DNA from: a virus
Strand: one strand, 5' to 3'
DNA: 43,058 bases
Virus record (IMG/VR): IMGVR_UViG_3300027710_000980
Span: 1-43,058 of that record
Part shown: positions 23,693-30,785 of the stretch, in pieces
Layout of the letters: each line of letters starts with the position of its first letter
Position numbering within the stretch: position 1 is the first letter of the stretch
The notes under the pieces: generated by a model
Told to the model about the DNA's origin: nothing
The model's database searches: none
Seen by the model: the letters and a program-made list of their open reading frames with translations, nothing else
Position numbers and translations under genes: made by a program

Positions 23693-24268
23693 ATGACTGA
23701 TCTAACGCTAGATAGGGAACAACCGAATGTGGATGTTACAGTCTTAGTAAAAGCTGTAAAAGTTCTACTAATGGTAGTAGCACTGATGCTTTCGGTGTTT
23801 ATGCTTAAATGGGTAGTTGTTGACAAGCTCGACAAATACGAAGCTATGGAAAGTTCCCAAATCACAACAGCAATGCGAGAAAGACAATTAACTTGTCTTG
23901 CTACAAACATTTACTATGAAGCAGGTAACCAGCCCTTTGAAGGCAAGGTAGCTGTAGCACAAGTAACAATAAACAGAACCGAAAGCGGCTTATATCCGGC
24001 TGACATCTGCAAAACTATCTATCAAAAGAACATTGTCTACGAAAAGGTTCTTTGCCAATTTAGCTGGGTCTGTGACAGGACTGTTATGGCTAGGCCCGTT
24101 AATCGAGCCAATTTTAAAGAAAGTGAAGAAGTTGCTAAGAAAGTTCTCTTAGAAGGTTTCCGCTTACCTAGTTTAAAGGATGCAATGTACTTCCATGGAG
24201 ATTATATTAATCCAGGATGGAAACGTGAAAAGATTGCAAAAATTGGAAATCATATTTTTTACAAGTAA
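23693..24268 (+). CDS. Cell-wall hydrolase, SleB type (endolysin)
   Basis: A 191-residue peptidoglycan hydrolase of the SleB/Hydrolase_2 family. An N-terminal anchor lies at about residues 17-38 (VKAVKVLLMVVALMLSVFML). The catalytic domain starts with CLATNIYYEAGNQPFEGKVA, where the Glu of YYEA is the expected catalytic acid, followed by VAQVTINR, YPADICKTIY, QFSWVCD and KDAMYFHGDY. A membrane-anchored domain fits a signal-arrest-release or periplasm-facing lysin. It has its own tandem promoters and a strong Shine-Dalgarno sequence and is followed by a small membrane protein that could be the holin or a lysis helper. Confidence 0.9.
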   Translation: MTDLTLDREQPNVDVTVLVKAVKVLLMVVALMLSVFMLKWVVVDKLDKYEAMESSQITTAMRERQLTCLATNIYYEAGNQPFEGKVAVAQVTINRTESGLYPADICKTIYQKNIVYEKVLCQFSWVCDRTVMARPVNRANFKESEEVAKKVLLEGFRLPSLKDAMYFHGDYINPGWKREKIAKIGNHIFYK

Positions 24269-24277
24269 GGACTTAAC

Positions 24278-24598
24278 ATGAAATTTATCGGACTCATTGC
24301 TAAACTGTTCAACTTTGTTTACACGTTTTTTAAAGACCATTTAGGCCATTTAAGTGCTCATACTCTAGGTTGGATTACTATTGTACTATTGCACTTTGCG
24401 GCTGTTCCTACTTTGTTGGCTATGATCCTAGCACAGAGTGACAAGCTACCACCTTATGATCTAATGATCTTTGTTTGGGCCGCCCTAACTACATTGTTCT
24501 TTAAAAGCCTTATCGAAAAGAACTTCCTGTATGTTTCTACAATTTGCGTAGGATTTATCGGACAGGTAGTCATGTTGGGAATGATTGTATTCAAATAA
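24278..24598 (+). CDS. Small membrane protein, holin candidate
   Basis: A 106-residue protein with three hydrophobic segments: about residues 31-52 (LGWITIVLLHFAAVPTLLAM), 62-77 (LMIFVWAALTTLFFK) and 84-104 (YVSTICVGFIGQVVMLGMIV). AAGGAC precedes the start. Being directly downstream of the endolysin and having several membrane spans, it is a candidate holin or lysis-associated protein; no family signature proves this. Confidence 0.7.
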   Translation: MKFIGLIAKLFNFVYTFFKDHLGHLSAHTLGWITIVLLHFAAVPTLLAMILAQSDKLPPYDLMIFVWAALTTLFFKSLIEKNFLYVSTICVGFIGQVVMLGMIVFK

Positions 24599-24601
24599 AT
24601 A
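24594..24601 (+). promoter_or_regulatory. AATAAATA box, 5 nt before ATG
   Basis: AATAAATA spans the end of the membrane-protein gene and lies five bases before the ATG at 24607, with no Shine-Dalgarno sequence. Same spacing as the boxes at 7163, 25391 and 28496. Confidence 0.45.
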
Positions 24602-24606
24602 AAAGA

Positions 24607-24852
24607 ATGCGAATCACAGAACTCTTAGCTGAAAAGAAACTACCCACCCCCACAGCCAGCCAATGCTCTGTGGGGCATTCTCGTTTAAGCAATGTACGTT
24701 ATAGTCAGTGTGTAAGTCATGGTTTATTAAAACGTGACACTGATCATACAGCCGGAACTGGTAAACAAGGTGTTAAAGGTTCTGGAGTAAAACTAAAAGG
24801 CCGCAAGCTCAAAAGCGCCGCTCACGGCGGTCCAGTTAAAGATTACTCATAA
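24607..24852 (+). CDS. Small basic protein of unknown function
   Basis: The start is set at the ATG at 24607, giving 81 residues; an upstream start in the same frame would run deep into the membrane-protein gene. It begins MRITELLAEKKLPTPTASQC, contains GHSRLSNVRYSQCVSHG, and ends in a Lys/Gly-rich tail (GVKLKGRKLKSAAHGGPVKD). The tail suggests nucleic-acid contact or disorder. It converges on the 25199 gene with a 10-base overlap of coding ends. Function unknown. Confidence 0.55.
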   Translation: MRITELLAEKKLPTPTASQCSVGHSRLSNVRYSQCVSHGLLKRDTDHTAGTGKQGVKGSGVKLKGRKLKSAAHGGPVKDYS

Positions 24853-25199
24853 TCCTGGTCGTCACCTTCAGTGTAAGTTTCTACAACCTTTTCAAGGAAC
24901 TCGTGGAAATCTAAACTTCCCCAACATTCATCAAGTTGATAAATTTTCTCCTCTTCGTCGTGCGTCCATTCATCGACTCCGAGTATTTCCATAAGTTCGT
25001 TAAAGGTGATATGCTCACCTCGCATATTGCTTACCCAGACGCAGGTTAAAAAACTGCACATGAATATTAAATTGTTGTTATCAATTCCGTATTCATCACA
25101 CCATTCTCCTGCCTTATTAAGGTAGTAATCTATGTCTTGAATGCGATGTTCTAATTGTATGATCCATTCTTTAGTGTCATCTCTAGACCAGTATGCCAT
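24843..25199 (-). CDS. Acidic protein of unknown function
   Basis: A 118-residue acidic, mostly helical protein (YWSRDDTKEWIIQLEHRIQD, FNELMEILGVDEWTHDEEE, tail EGDDQDYE) of no recognised family. Its ATG shares one base with the stop codon of the Cys-rich gene upstream on the same strand (TAATG), so the two are likely translated together. The strongly acidic tail could mimic DNA or bind a basic partner; this is speculation from charge alone. Confidence 0.6.
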   Translation of the reverse strand: MAYWSRDDTKEWIIQLEHRIQDIDYYLNKAGEWCDEYGIDNNNLIFMCSFLTCVWVSNMRGEHITFNELMEILGVDEWTHDEEEKIYQLDECWGSLDFHEFLEKVVETYTEGDDQDYE

Positions 25200-25363
25200 T
25201 AATTGTACCCTCTGCTTTTATCTAATTCTACGCACTCTGGACATTCACAGTCCGGGCAGTATTCGCATTTGGTACAACTATGATTGCAGTGCGCAGGACA
25301 ACCGCATTTGCATTTAGCTGTAAATCGTTTGTAGTTTTGAAAATCGTCCATGTATTTTTCCAT
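25199..25363 (-). CDS. 54-residue Cys-rich metal-binding protein
   Basis: Read directly from the minus strand. After a short lead ([17 protein letters not shown]) ten cysteines and two histidines fall within about 27 residues, in the order [27 protein letters not shown]. This is enough for two or more zinc or iron-sulfur sites. AGGAG lies a few bases before its ATG. It is upstream of and coupled to the acidic 118-residue gene, and back to back with the Fe-S carrier gene at 25404. A metal-storage, metal-sensing or zinc-ribbon role is possible. Confidence 0.7.
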   Translation of the reverse strand: MEKYMDDFQNYKRFTAKCKCGCPAHCNHSCTKCEYCPDCECPECVELDKSRGYN

Positions 25364-25381
25364 GTTCTTCTCCTGCTTGAA

Positions 25382-25389
25382 TATTTATA
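25382..25389 (-). promoter_or_regulatory. TATAAATA box (minus strand) for the Cys-rich gene
   Basis: Minus-strand TATAAATA, 18 bases before the ATG at 25363. The short leader would keep the AGGAG ribosome binding site. It lies one base from the plus-strand box of the Fe-S carrier gene, so the two divergent genes may share a late-type control region. Confidence 0.45.
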
Positions 25390-25390
25390 G

Positions 25391-25398
25391 TGTAAATA
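25391..25398 (+). promoter_or_regulatory. TGTAAATA box, 5 nt before the Fe-S carrier ATG
   Basis: TGTAAATA ends five bases before the ATG at 25404, with no Shine-Dalgarno sequence between. Belongs to the recurrent TAAATA-to-ATG pattern. Confidence 0.4.
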
Positions 25399-25403
25399 GT
25401 AGT

Positions 25404-25727
25404 ATGATTAATATAACATCAAATGCTAAAACAAAGATTACAGACCTCTTAATGGAGGAAAATAATCCAAAACTTGCTCTACGCACCTTTGTGCAGGGCG
25501 GTGGCTGTTCTGGTTTTAGTTATGGGTTTACCTTTGATGAAGAACTCAACGAAGATGATTTTGAATTCCCAATCGGTGAATTTAAAGTTGTAGTGGATGC
25601 TATGAGTATGCAGTATCTCCAAGGTGCAGAAATTGATTATAAAGAAGATCTACAGGGGTCTAGCTTTTCAATAAAAAATCCAAATGCCCAATCTACTTGC
25701 GGCTGTGGCAGTAGTTTTTCCATTTAA
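25404..25727 (+). CDS. iscA: A-type iron-sulfur carrier (IscA/ErpA/HesB family)
   Basis: The start is set at the ATG at 25404; upstream residues in the same frame do not fit the family. The 107-residue protein has all three cluster cysteines at the positions of E. coli IscA: C35 ([11 protein letters not shown]), C99 and C101 ([10 protein letters not shown]). It would receive an Fe-S cluster and pass it to apo-enzymes. In this genome the obvious clients are the three radical SAM proteins, each needing at least one [4Fe-4S] cluster. The symbol marks the family; IscA and ErpA cannot be separated with certainty here. Confidence 0.92.
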   Translation: MINITSNAKTKITDLLMEENNPKLALRTFVQGGGCSGFSYGFTFDEELNEDDFEFPIGEFKVVVDAMSMQYLQGAEIDYKEDLQGSSFSIKNPNAQSTCGCGSSFSI

Positions 25728-25743
25728 AATGGTAAAAGTCTTG

Positions 25744-25772
25744 TTGACAATCTGCTAAAATGAATGTATAAT
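25744..25772 (+). promoter_or_regulatory. Consensus sigma70 promoter for the DNA ligase gene
   Basis: TTGACA (25744-25749), 17-base spacer, TATAAT (25767-25772): a perfect consensus for bacterial sigma70, suggesting early transcription by unmodified host RNA polymerase. The start codon at 25804 has no clear Shine-Dalgarno sequence. Confidence 0.85.
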
Positions 25773-25803
25773 TGTTGTATGTTCAACCAACTATCCTTTT
25801 AAT

Positions 25804-27102
25804 ATGACTGATTGTTATCGAGTTATTTCCAGTTTGGAAGACCACTCTAGTCGCCTAAACAAAGAAGCGATCCTAGAAGCAGAAATTGACAACGTAGAAT
25901 TGTTTGAAGGTATGCGTATGGCCTTGGACAATCTCTATACTTTTGGAGTTAAGAAAGTTCCCACCCACGGTGGTCCTGATGGACAGGGGCTTCCTTGGGA
26001 AGCGTTCAAAGAACTCTGTCATTTGTTGTACACTAGGCAGCTTACCGGACACGATGCTCGTGATGCTATTGAACTTGCTCTTTCTGCAAGTACACAAAAG
26101 CAGTGGAATGATTGGTACCGTCGTATCCTTATCAAGGATCTTCGTTGCGGTGTCAGCGAAAAAACAATCAACAAAATTAAAAAGAATGCTGTTCCTGTCT
26201 TTGAATGTATGTTGGCCCATGATGGTGCTAATCACGAAAAGAAAGTAGCAGGTAAGAAACTCCTTGAGCCCAAACTCGACGGAGTTCGCGTCATTACGAT
26301 TATTAACGCAGAAAATAAAACTGCCACAATGTACAGTCGCAACGGCAAGCTTCTAGAAAACTTTGGGCATATTACTTCAGCCTTGGAAGCAAACATTGAG
26401 TTGTTTGAACGCAGTCTAGTCCTAGATGGCGAAATGGTCAGTAGTAGTTTCCAGGCACTGATGAAGCAGGTGCATCGTAAAAGTGATGTTCAAAGCGAAG
26501 ATGCTCGACTAATGTTGTTTGACATCTTGCCACTCAGCGAATTCCAAAAAGGTAAAAGCGTCCTCGGACAGAAACGTCGAAGTAACCTCTTACGTTCTAT
26601 GAAGGCTACCTTTGATAAAGTGGGCAGTATTGATCTTATTCCACAGATCGAAGTAGACTTAGACACAGCCGTAGGCGAGATGCAGTTCAAGCAATACAAC
26701 AAAGATGCCATCGAAGCAGGCTTTGAAGGTATTATGATTAAGGACGTAGATGCTGAGTATGTATGCAAACGTCACGTATCTTGGCTCAAACAAAAACCAT
26801 TTATTGAAGTAAGTTTAACAGTTGTAGCAGTAGAAGAAGGAACAGGAAAAAATGAAGGACGCATGGGTGCAATTATCTGCGAAGGCGAAGACGACGGTAA
26901 GAAAATCGCGGTCAACGTTGGTAGTGGATTTACAGACGATCAACGAACAGATTTCTGGAATAGTCGAGAAGATATCTTGGGTCAAGTCGTGGAAGTCCGA
27001 GCGGATGCGGCAACTAGGAGTCAAGATAGCGAAAACGTGTGGAGTCTCCGGTTCCCTAGATTCCTCCGGTTCCGCGGCTTTAAAGCAGGTGAAAAAATCT
27101 AA
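25804..27102 (+). CDS. ATP-dependent DNA ligase
   Basis: A 432-residue ligase that seals nicks in DNA by a lysine-AMP intermediate. The nucleotidyl-transfer motifs are in order: motif I LEPKLDGVR with adenylated K157, MYSRNGK, LDGEMV (motif III), EGIMIKD (motif IV) and WLKQKP (motif V), followed by an OB-fold with the GRMGAIICEGED strand. The N-terminal 140 residues form the helical DNA-binding domain usual in T4-, T7- and archaeal-type ligases. It has a consensus promoter of its own and would act in replication and repair. Confidence 0.95.
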   Translation: MTDCYRVISSLEDHSSRLNKEAILEAEIDNVELFEGMRMALDNLYTFGVKKVPTHGGPDGQGLPWEAFKELCHLLYTRQLTGHDARDAIELALSASTQKQWNDWYRRILIKDLRCGVSEKTINKIKKNAVPVFECMLAHDGANHEKKVAGKKLLEPKLDGVRVITIINAENKTATMYSRNGKLLENFGHITSALEANIELFERSLVLDGEMVSSSFQALMKQVHRKSDVQSEDARLMLFDILPLSEFQKGKSVLGQKRRSNLLRSMKATFDKVGSIDLIPQIEVDLDTAVGEMQFKQYNKDAIEAGFEGIMIKDVDAEYVCKRHVSWLKQKPFIEVSLTVVAVEEGTGKNEGRMGAIICEGEDDGKKIAVNVGSGFTDDQRTDFWNSREDILGQVVEVRADAATRSQDSENVWSLRFPRFLRFRGFKAGEKI

Positions 27103-27103
27103 A

Positions 27104-27346
27104 ATGGATAAACAAGCAGTTAAAGATCTAACCTACGGAGGTATATCTGAGCTTATGAGAAATTCTAACTACTATTATTTTAGTAGTGTAGGTTCAACTT
27201 ATAGCCATTGGACTGAAGCCGGAAAACAGGCACTCCACGAATACATGGAACTAATGGCATTTAAGTTCCATGAAGCTGAACAGGAATCGTTAAATAAACG
27301 AGCCAAAGAATTGGTAATTAAAGGACTAAAAGGAGAACAGGTTTAA
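27104..27346 (+). CDS. Small unknown protein between ligase and IF-1
   Basis: The start is set at the ATG at 27104, one base after the ligase stop, giving 80 residues. The sequence MDKQAVKDLTYGGISELMRN, SNYYYFSSVGSTYSHWTEAG and a charged C-terminal helix (ESLNKRAKELVIKGLKGEQV) matches no family I know. It is followed directly by the GTG start of infA and shares its transcript. Function unknown. Confidence 0.65.
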   Translation: MDKQAVKDLTYGGISELMRNSNYYYFSSVGSTYSHWTEAGKQALHEYMELMAFKFHEAEQESLNKRAKELVIKGLKGEQV

Positions 27347-27565
27347 GTGGCCAAAGAAGATATGATCAGCCTTGAAGGCAAGGTTGAGGAAGTACTACCT
27401 AATGCAATGTTTAGGGTAGTATTGGAACAAGGTTCCACAGTGTTAGGACACATCTCGGGCAAGATGCGTCAGAATAGAATTACCATCCTGCAAGGGGATA
27501 AGGTAAAAGTAGAAATGAGCCCATACGACCTAACCAAGTGTCGTATTGTTTACCGTAGTAAATGA
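27347..27565 (+). CDS. infA: Translation initiation factor IF-1
   Basis: A 72-residue protein, the same length as E. coli IF-1 and clearly alike along its whole length: [40 protein letters not shown], and [20 protein letters not shown]. It is a single OB-fold that binds the ribosomal A site with IF-2 and IF-3. It starts with GTG directly after the upstream TAA, with AAGGAG 10 bases before. It is the last gene before a terminator and is transcribed with DNA ligase. A phage copy could favour phage mRNA initiation, perhaps on leaderless transcripts, or replace a lost host function. Confidence 0.95.
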   Translation: MAKEDMISLEGKVEEVLPNAMFRVVLEQGSTVLGHISGKMRQNRITILQGDKVKVEMSPYDLTKCRIVYRSK

Positions 27566-27582
27566 TGTTCACCCAATAAAAA

Positions 27583-27598
27583 AGCCCCTTCCGGGGCT
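27583..27598. terminator. Bidirectional rho-independent terminator
   Basis: AGCCCC, loop TTCC, GGGGCT forms a 6-bp GC-rich stem. A run of six A precedes it and CTCTTTC follows, so it serves both convergent units: infA on the plus strand and, with a strong T-run (TTTTTTATT), the HNH gene on the minus strand. Confidence 0.85.
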
Positions 27599-27601
27599 CT
27601 T

Positions 27602-28111
27602 TCATTCTAAGTATTGTTTCCAACTTGGATGTTGGTAATCCCAACTTAATTTCTTGCGCTTTTCAACCAACTGGAAGTAGTTTGGTTTGTAGGGCTTGAC
27701 CTTGGGCACAATCTTTTTGTTGTTGCCTTTAGTAGCGTTACAATCTGCACAGGCGCAGACAGTGTTTTCAAACGTAGTCTTACCGCCGTGGCTTACTGGC
27801 AGTACGTGGTCTAACGTAGCAGTTTTTTTGCTGACATCATCACCGCAGTATTGGCAGATATAGCTGTCACGCAAGAATACATTATGCTTAGAAAAGCGGA
27901 TGCTGGTCTTACGTTTTTCATATTCTTTTAGGATCATAACACTGGGCACGGCTGTTTCCCAATTTGCACTATGCACAATCCAATCTTCGTAAAATTCCAA
28001 AGGCGTGGCTTTATCAAGTACCAAATACTTGATAGCGTCTTCCCAAGAGATTGTTGAAAGTGGCAGATAGGAAATTGGTGATCCGTCTGCATTTAGCATT
28101 AAAGTTGACAT
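27602..28111 (-). CDS. HNH endonuclease
   Basis: A 169-residue HNH nuclease of the McrA-like group. The nuclease module is at about residues 85-140: two CxxC pairs (CQYC, CADC), the catalytic LDHVLPVSHGGK, and the closing ENTVCACADCNATKGN. The N-terminal part (LNADGSPISYLPLSTISWED) is a conserved lead of such proteins. It is a stand-alone phage nuclease, of the kind used for packaging, homing or defence. It has its own sigma70-like promoter on the minus strand and ends at the bidirectional terminator. Confidence 0.92.
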   Translation of the reverse strand: MSTLMLNADGSPISYLPLSTISWEDAIKYLVLDKATPLEFYEDWIVHSANWETAVPSVMILKEYEKRKTSIRFSKHNVFLRDSYICQYCGDDVSKKTATLDHVLPVSHGGKTTFENTVCACADCNATKGNNKKIVPKVKPYKPNYFQLVEKRKKLSWDYQHPSWKQYLE

Positions 28112-28144
28112 GATTGTACTACTGGTTATTGTTCCATAGTATTT

Positions 28145-28173
28145 ATTGTAGCATATAATACCAGAAAAGTCAA
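28145..28173 (-). promoter_or_regulatory. Sigma70-like promoter with extended -10 for the HNH gene
   Basis: Minus strand: TTGACT (28173-28168), 17-base spacer, TACAAT (28150-28145) preceded by TGC, an extended -10. A minus-strand AATAAATA (28147-28140) overlaps the -10, so early and late polymerase forms could both act here. Confidence 0.7.
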
Positions 28174-28175
28174 GA

Positions 28176-28463
28176 TCATAGTTTGTTTATTTTTAGGTCG
28201 CTGTCTACGGGCAAATTCCATAATCTACGATTTTCTACTCCACGGGCCTGGGCAAACTTTTTTGGATTACAATTTGGGCATACATGCTGATATTCATCAT
28301 TTACTCTCCGATGATCCATTTTACCTAAAGCTCTTTCGAATACGGACAAGCAAGAATTACATTTAAGAACAGCCACGGTTCTAGTCCTTGAATAGGTATG
28401 CTCAACTCCTAGACTGCTTTTTCTGGTATATTGAATTGAAATCTTTTTTGTTTCTAGGAACAT
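28176..28463 (-). CDS. Zinc-ribbon-like small protein
   Basis: A 95-residue basic protein with two CxxC pairs about 30 residues apart (LKCNSCLSVFERA and HVCPNCNPKKFAQ), a four-cysteine zinc site, preceded by IQYTRKSSLGVEHTYSRTRT. The pattern suggests nucleic-acid binding, such as a transcription regulator or nuclease accessory. Its ATG is four bases after a minus-strand TGTAAATA box, without a Shine-Dalgarno sequence. Function unknown. Confidence 0.7.
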   Translation of the reverse strand: MFLETKKISIQYTRKSSLGVEHTYSRTRTVAVLKCNSCLSVFERALGKMDHRRVNDEYQHVCPNCNPKKFAQARGVENRRLWNLPVDSDLKINKL

Positions 28464-28467
28464 TGAG

Positions 28468-28475
28468 TATTTACA
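28468..28475 (-). promoter_or_regulatory. TGTAAATA box (minus), 4 nt before the Zn-ribbon ATG
   Basis: Minus-strand TGTAAATA four bases upstream of the ATG at 28463, with no Shine-Dalgarno sequence. It faces away from the plus-strand ACTAAATA box at 28496-28503, across a hairpin. Confidence 0.4.
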
Positions 28476-28476
28476 T

Positions 28477-28495
28477 TTGGATTATAAAAATCCAA
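28477..28495. repeat. Inverted repeat between divergent small genes
   Basis: TTGGAT, a 7-base AT loop, then ATCCAA, lying symmetrically between the two divergent TAAATA boxes. It could be a regulator-binding site or simply a local hairpin. Confidence 0.5.
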
Positions 28496-28503
28496 ACTAA
28501 ATA
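28496..28503 (+). promoter_or_regulatory. ACTAAATA box, 5 nt before ATG at 28509
   Basis: ACTAAATA ends five bases before the ATG at 28509. No Shine-Dalgarno sequence is present. It matches the TAAATA part of the late-type box. Confidence 0.4.
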
Positions 28504-28508
28504 GTGTC

Positions 28509-28802
28509 ATGAGCCATTCTACTAATATCCATTCCGGCATTGTTAATCCAGCAAGCCCCTTAAACGCCAAAGAAATACAGGACAAACAGGACTTTGTTTC
28601 TCTTGATGTTCCTTTGTTAATTCGTGTACTTGAATTAGTTCGTGAAGATATTAAAACAGACAAGGACTTGCACGATCTAGTAGAACGAATATTGTCTATA
28701 AAGAATATGGGTGTTCTTACCATGGATCATTATGACAAGATTGCCGGTGCTCAACAAGGTCAAGAATTAGAATCAATTAAAAAATTGGCGGGAATTAGAT
28801 AA
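28509..28802 (+). CDS. Small protein ahead of the tail-fibre genes
   Basis: A 97-residue helical protein (KEIQDKQDFVSLDVPLLIRV, REDIKTDKDLHDLVERIL, EQ-rich C-terminus ending KKLAGIR). The last base of its stop codon is the first base of the next ATG. It starts the tail-fibre operon and might be a small virion, chaperone or fibre-assembly factor; no family signature was recognised. Confidence 0.6.
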   Translation: MSHSTNIHSGIVNPASPLNAKEIQDKQDFVSLDVPLLIRVLELVREDIKTDKDLHDLVERILSIKNMGVLTMDHYDKIAGAQQGQELESIKKLAGIR

Positions 28803-30763
28803 TGGCTATTCAATATATTAACACAGGATCGAGTGCAAACGCCGGCAATGGCGACAGCCTAAGATCCGCTTTCATCAAAGTTAATAATAACTTTGCTTAT
28901 TTGAGCACTGCTAGTTTTGGTGGCGGCACTGGAAATGGTTATACTGGTAGCCGAGGACTTACTGGATATACCGGCAGTCGAGGTGATCAGGGGAGTATTG
29001 GGTATACCGGCTCTTCTTCTGGAAACGTTAATACTGGAGTTCAAAATAGATTAGCCTATTATGCTACTACAGGAACAACCCTAAGTTCTCTTTCTGCAAT
29101 CGTGTATACCCCTGGAACCGGATCATCGTTTCCATCTTTGCAAATTGGGGCCCCTGGAATATCGCCTTTATTTTCAATTGTTAGAAATGCCTACACTTCG
29201 AGCACAGGTGGATTTGTCTATTCTCAACATCACAGTACTCCTGATGCTGCAAATTTTACATATTATAGAACTCGTGGTACTAGTACAGACCCGACTAATG
29301 TACAAAACGGTGACGAGATCGCTGATATTGTGTTTGCTGGATATCACGACGGAATAGCTGTAGCTGCCTTGGTGACTGTAGCTGTCGACGGAGAACCTTC
29401 GACAGCTGGAAACGTACCAGCCAAATATCAAATCAGCACCAATGATGGAGCCGGACATAGAGATTTTGGAGCTGAATTAAGTAGTTCAAGTACATGGAAG
29501 ATTAACAAATTAAGCCATTTATCTACAACTACAAGTTCAATTATTGTTTCTACAAATTTAATTCCAAGTACTAACAATACATATGATCTAGGTAGTACCA
29601 GCAGTCAATGGCGCAGTCTATATGTTGGAACTAGTACAATCTATCTAGGTGGAGTTGCACTAGGAATTGCTAATAGTCAACTGACAGTAAATGGTGCACC
29701 AATACAAACTAGTTCTTTAGTCAGTGTAGGAAATACTGCTCCTGTTACTTCAACTACTGGTACATTATGGTACGATGATGCCAGTGGACGTACATACATA
29801 TATTATGACGATTCCTGGGTCGATGCTAGCCCAAGTGCTGTAGGATATACAGGTAGTGCAGGTGCTGGATATACAGGTAGTGCAGGCAATCAAGGCCCGA
29901 TTGGTTACACTGGTAGTGCAGGTGGAGGCGGTTCAGGTATAGAGTCAACTTCGACTTTAGTTAACGGAACATGGACAGTAAGTTTATCTATAGACGGTAC
30001 TTTAAAATCTCCACTCCGTCGTGATGACACACATACCGCAACAAACTTTATTGTTAACTACAATCCAGTAACACAAGAACTAACTACTTCATTAAATTAT
30101 TCAACAAGTTTTAATACAAATACAACAGTTGCAAATGCTATTAACGCTACTACTGCTACCACTGCGGGACGGTTGGGCAATTTAAGAGTTGTTGCTCCTC
30201 CTAGTTCATTGTCAGGTACAAGTACTAATGCTGTAGGTGATATTGCATTTGATAGTTCGTATTTTTATTATTGTTCAGGTACCTTCACTTCAGCAACTAA
30301 TGTTATTTTGTTGTCCCAATTGGAAGAATTTACTAATCCTACAGCAACTATACATTTTACCAAAGGTGCAGTTACTCCAGAAATAGGATGGACTTTATCT
30401 GCTTCATATTCGTCATGGACTATCACAGGAGTAGTCGATGATGGTTACCCTAATAATACATGGTCGGTGGACATAAGTGGATTTGGTAATGGATTTTACA
30501 GTCTAGCAACAGGTACTGTCTTTACAATGACTGACCCTACTCCAAATGCTATTTGGCAAAAGACTCCTTGGAGTGCAATTACAAGCACCGGAACTGTGGC
30601 AAGGGCAACTACAGCAACTTATGCTTCAATCATGTTAACAGAACCAACGCCGACATCTAGTACTTCAACTGGTGTAAAGGGACAAATTGCAGTAAGTAGT
30701 ACTGGTATGTATGTCTGTGTAGCAACTAACAGCTGGCTGAGATTTGACGGCGTAACTTTTTAA
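28802..30763 (+). CDS. Tail-fibre protein with collagen-like segments
   Basis: A 653-residue virion protein. The N-terminus IQYINTGSSANAGNGDSLRS, AFIKVNNNFAYL resembles the attachment domain of fibre proteins in marine T4-like phages. Two short collagen-like stretches follow, GYTGSRGLTGYTGSRG near residue 46 and YTGSAGAGYTGSAG near residue 351, with G-x-x triplets and a Y-T-G-S filler. An NTYDLGSTSSQWRSLYVG module and a LWYDDASGRTYIYYDDSW module also occur in the next gene, so the two fibres share parts. It would form a trimeric stalk at the tail or baseplate. Confidence 0.8.
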   Translation: MAIQYINTGSSANAGNGDSLRSAFIKVNNNFAYLSTASFGGGTGNGYTGSRGLTGYTGSRGDQGSIGYTGSSSGNVNTGVQNRLAYYATTGTTLSSLSAIVYTPGTGSSFPSLQIGAPGISPLFSIVRNAYTSSTGGFVYSQHHSTPDAANFTYYRTRGTSTDPTNVQNGDEIADIVFAGYHDGIAVAALVTVAVDGEPSTAGNVPAKYQISTNDGAGHRDFGAELSSSSTWKINKLSHLSTTTSSIIVSTNLIPSTNNTYDLGSTSSQWRSLYVGTSTIYLGGVALGIANSQLTVNGAPIQTSSLVSVGNTAPVTSTTGTLWYDDASGRTYIYYDDSWVDASPSAVGYTGSAGAGYTGSAGNQGPIGYTGSAGGGGSGIESTSTLVNGTWTVSLSIDGTLKSPLRRDDTHTATNFIVNYNPVTQELTTSLNYSTSFNTNTTVANAINATTATTAGRLGNLRVVAPPSSLSGTSTNAVGDIAFDSSYFYYCSGTFTSATNVILLSQLEEFTNPTATIHFTKGAVTPEIGWTLSASYSSWTITGVVDDGYPNNTWSVDISGFGNGFYSLATGTVFTMTDPTPNAIWQKTPWSAITSTGTVARATTATYASIMLTEPTPTSSTSTGVKGQIAVSSTGMYVCVATNSWLRFDGVTF

Positions 30764-30785
30764 CATAATCGGGAATATACAATAA

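Noticed and set aside
25200-25360. tRNA or other structured RNA in the GC-rich gap between the acidic gene and the Fe-S carrier
   Set aside because: No cloverleaf or conserved loop could be drawn; the stretch is fully explained by the Cys-rich reading frame on the minus strand.
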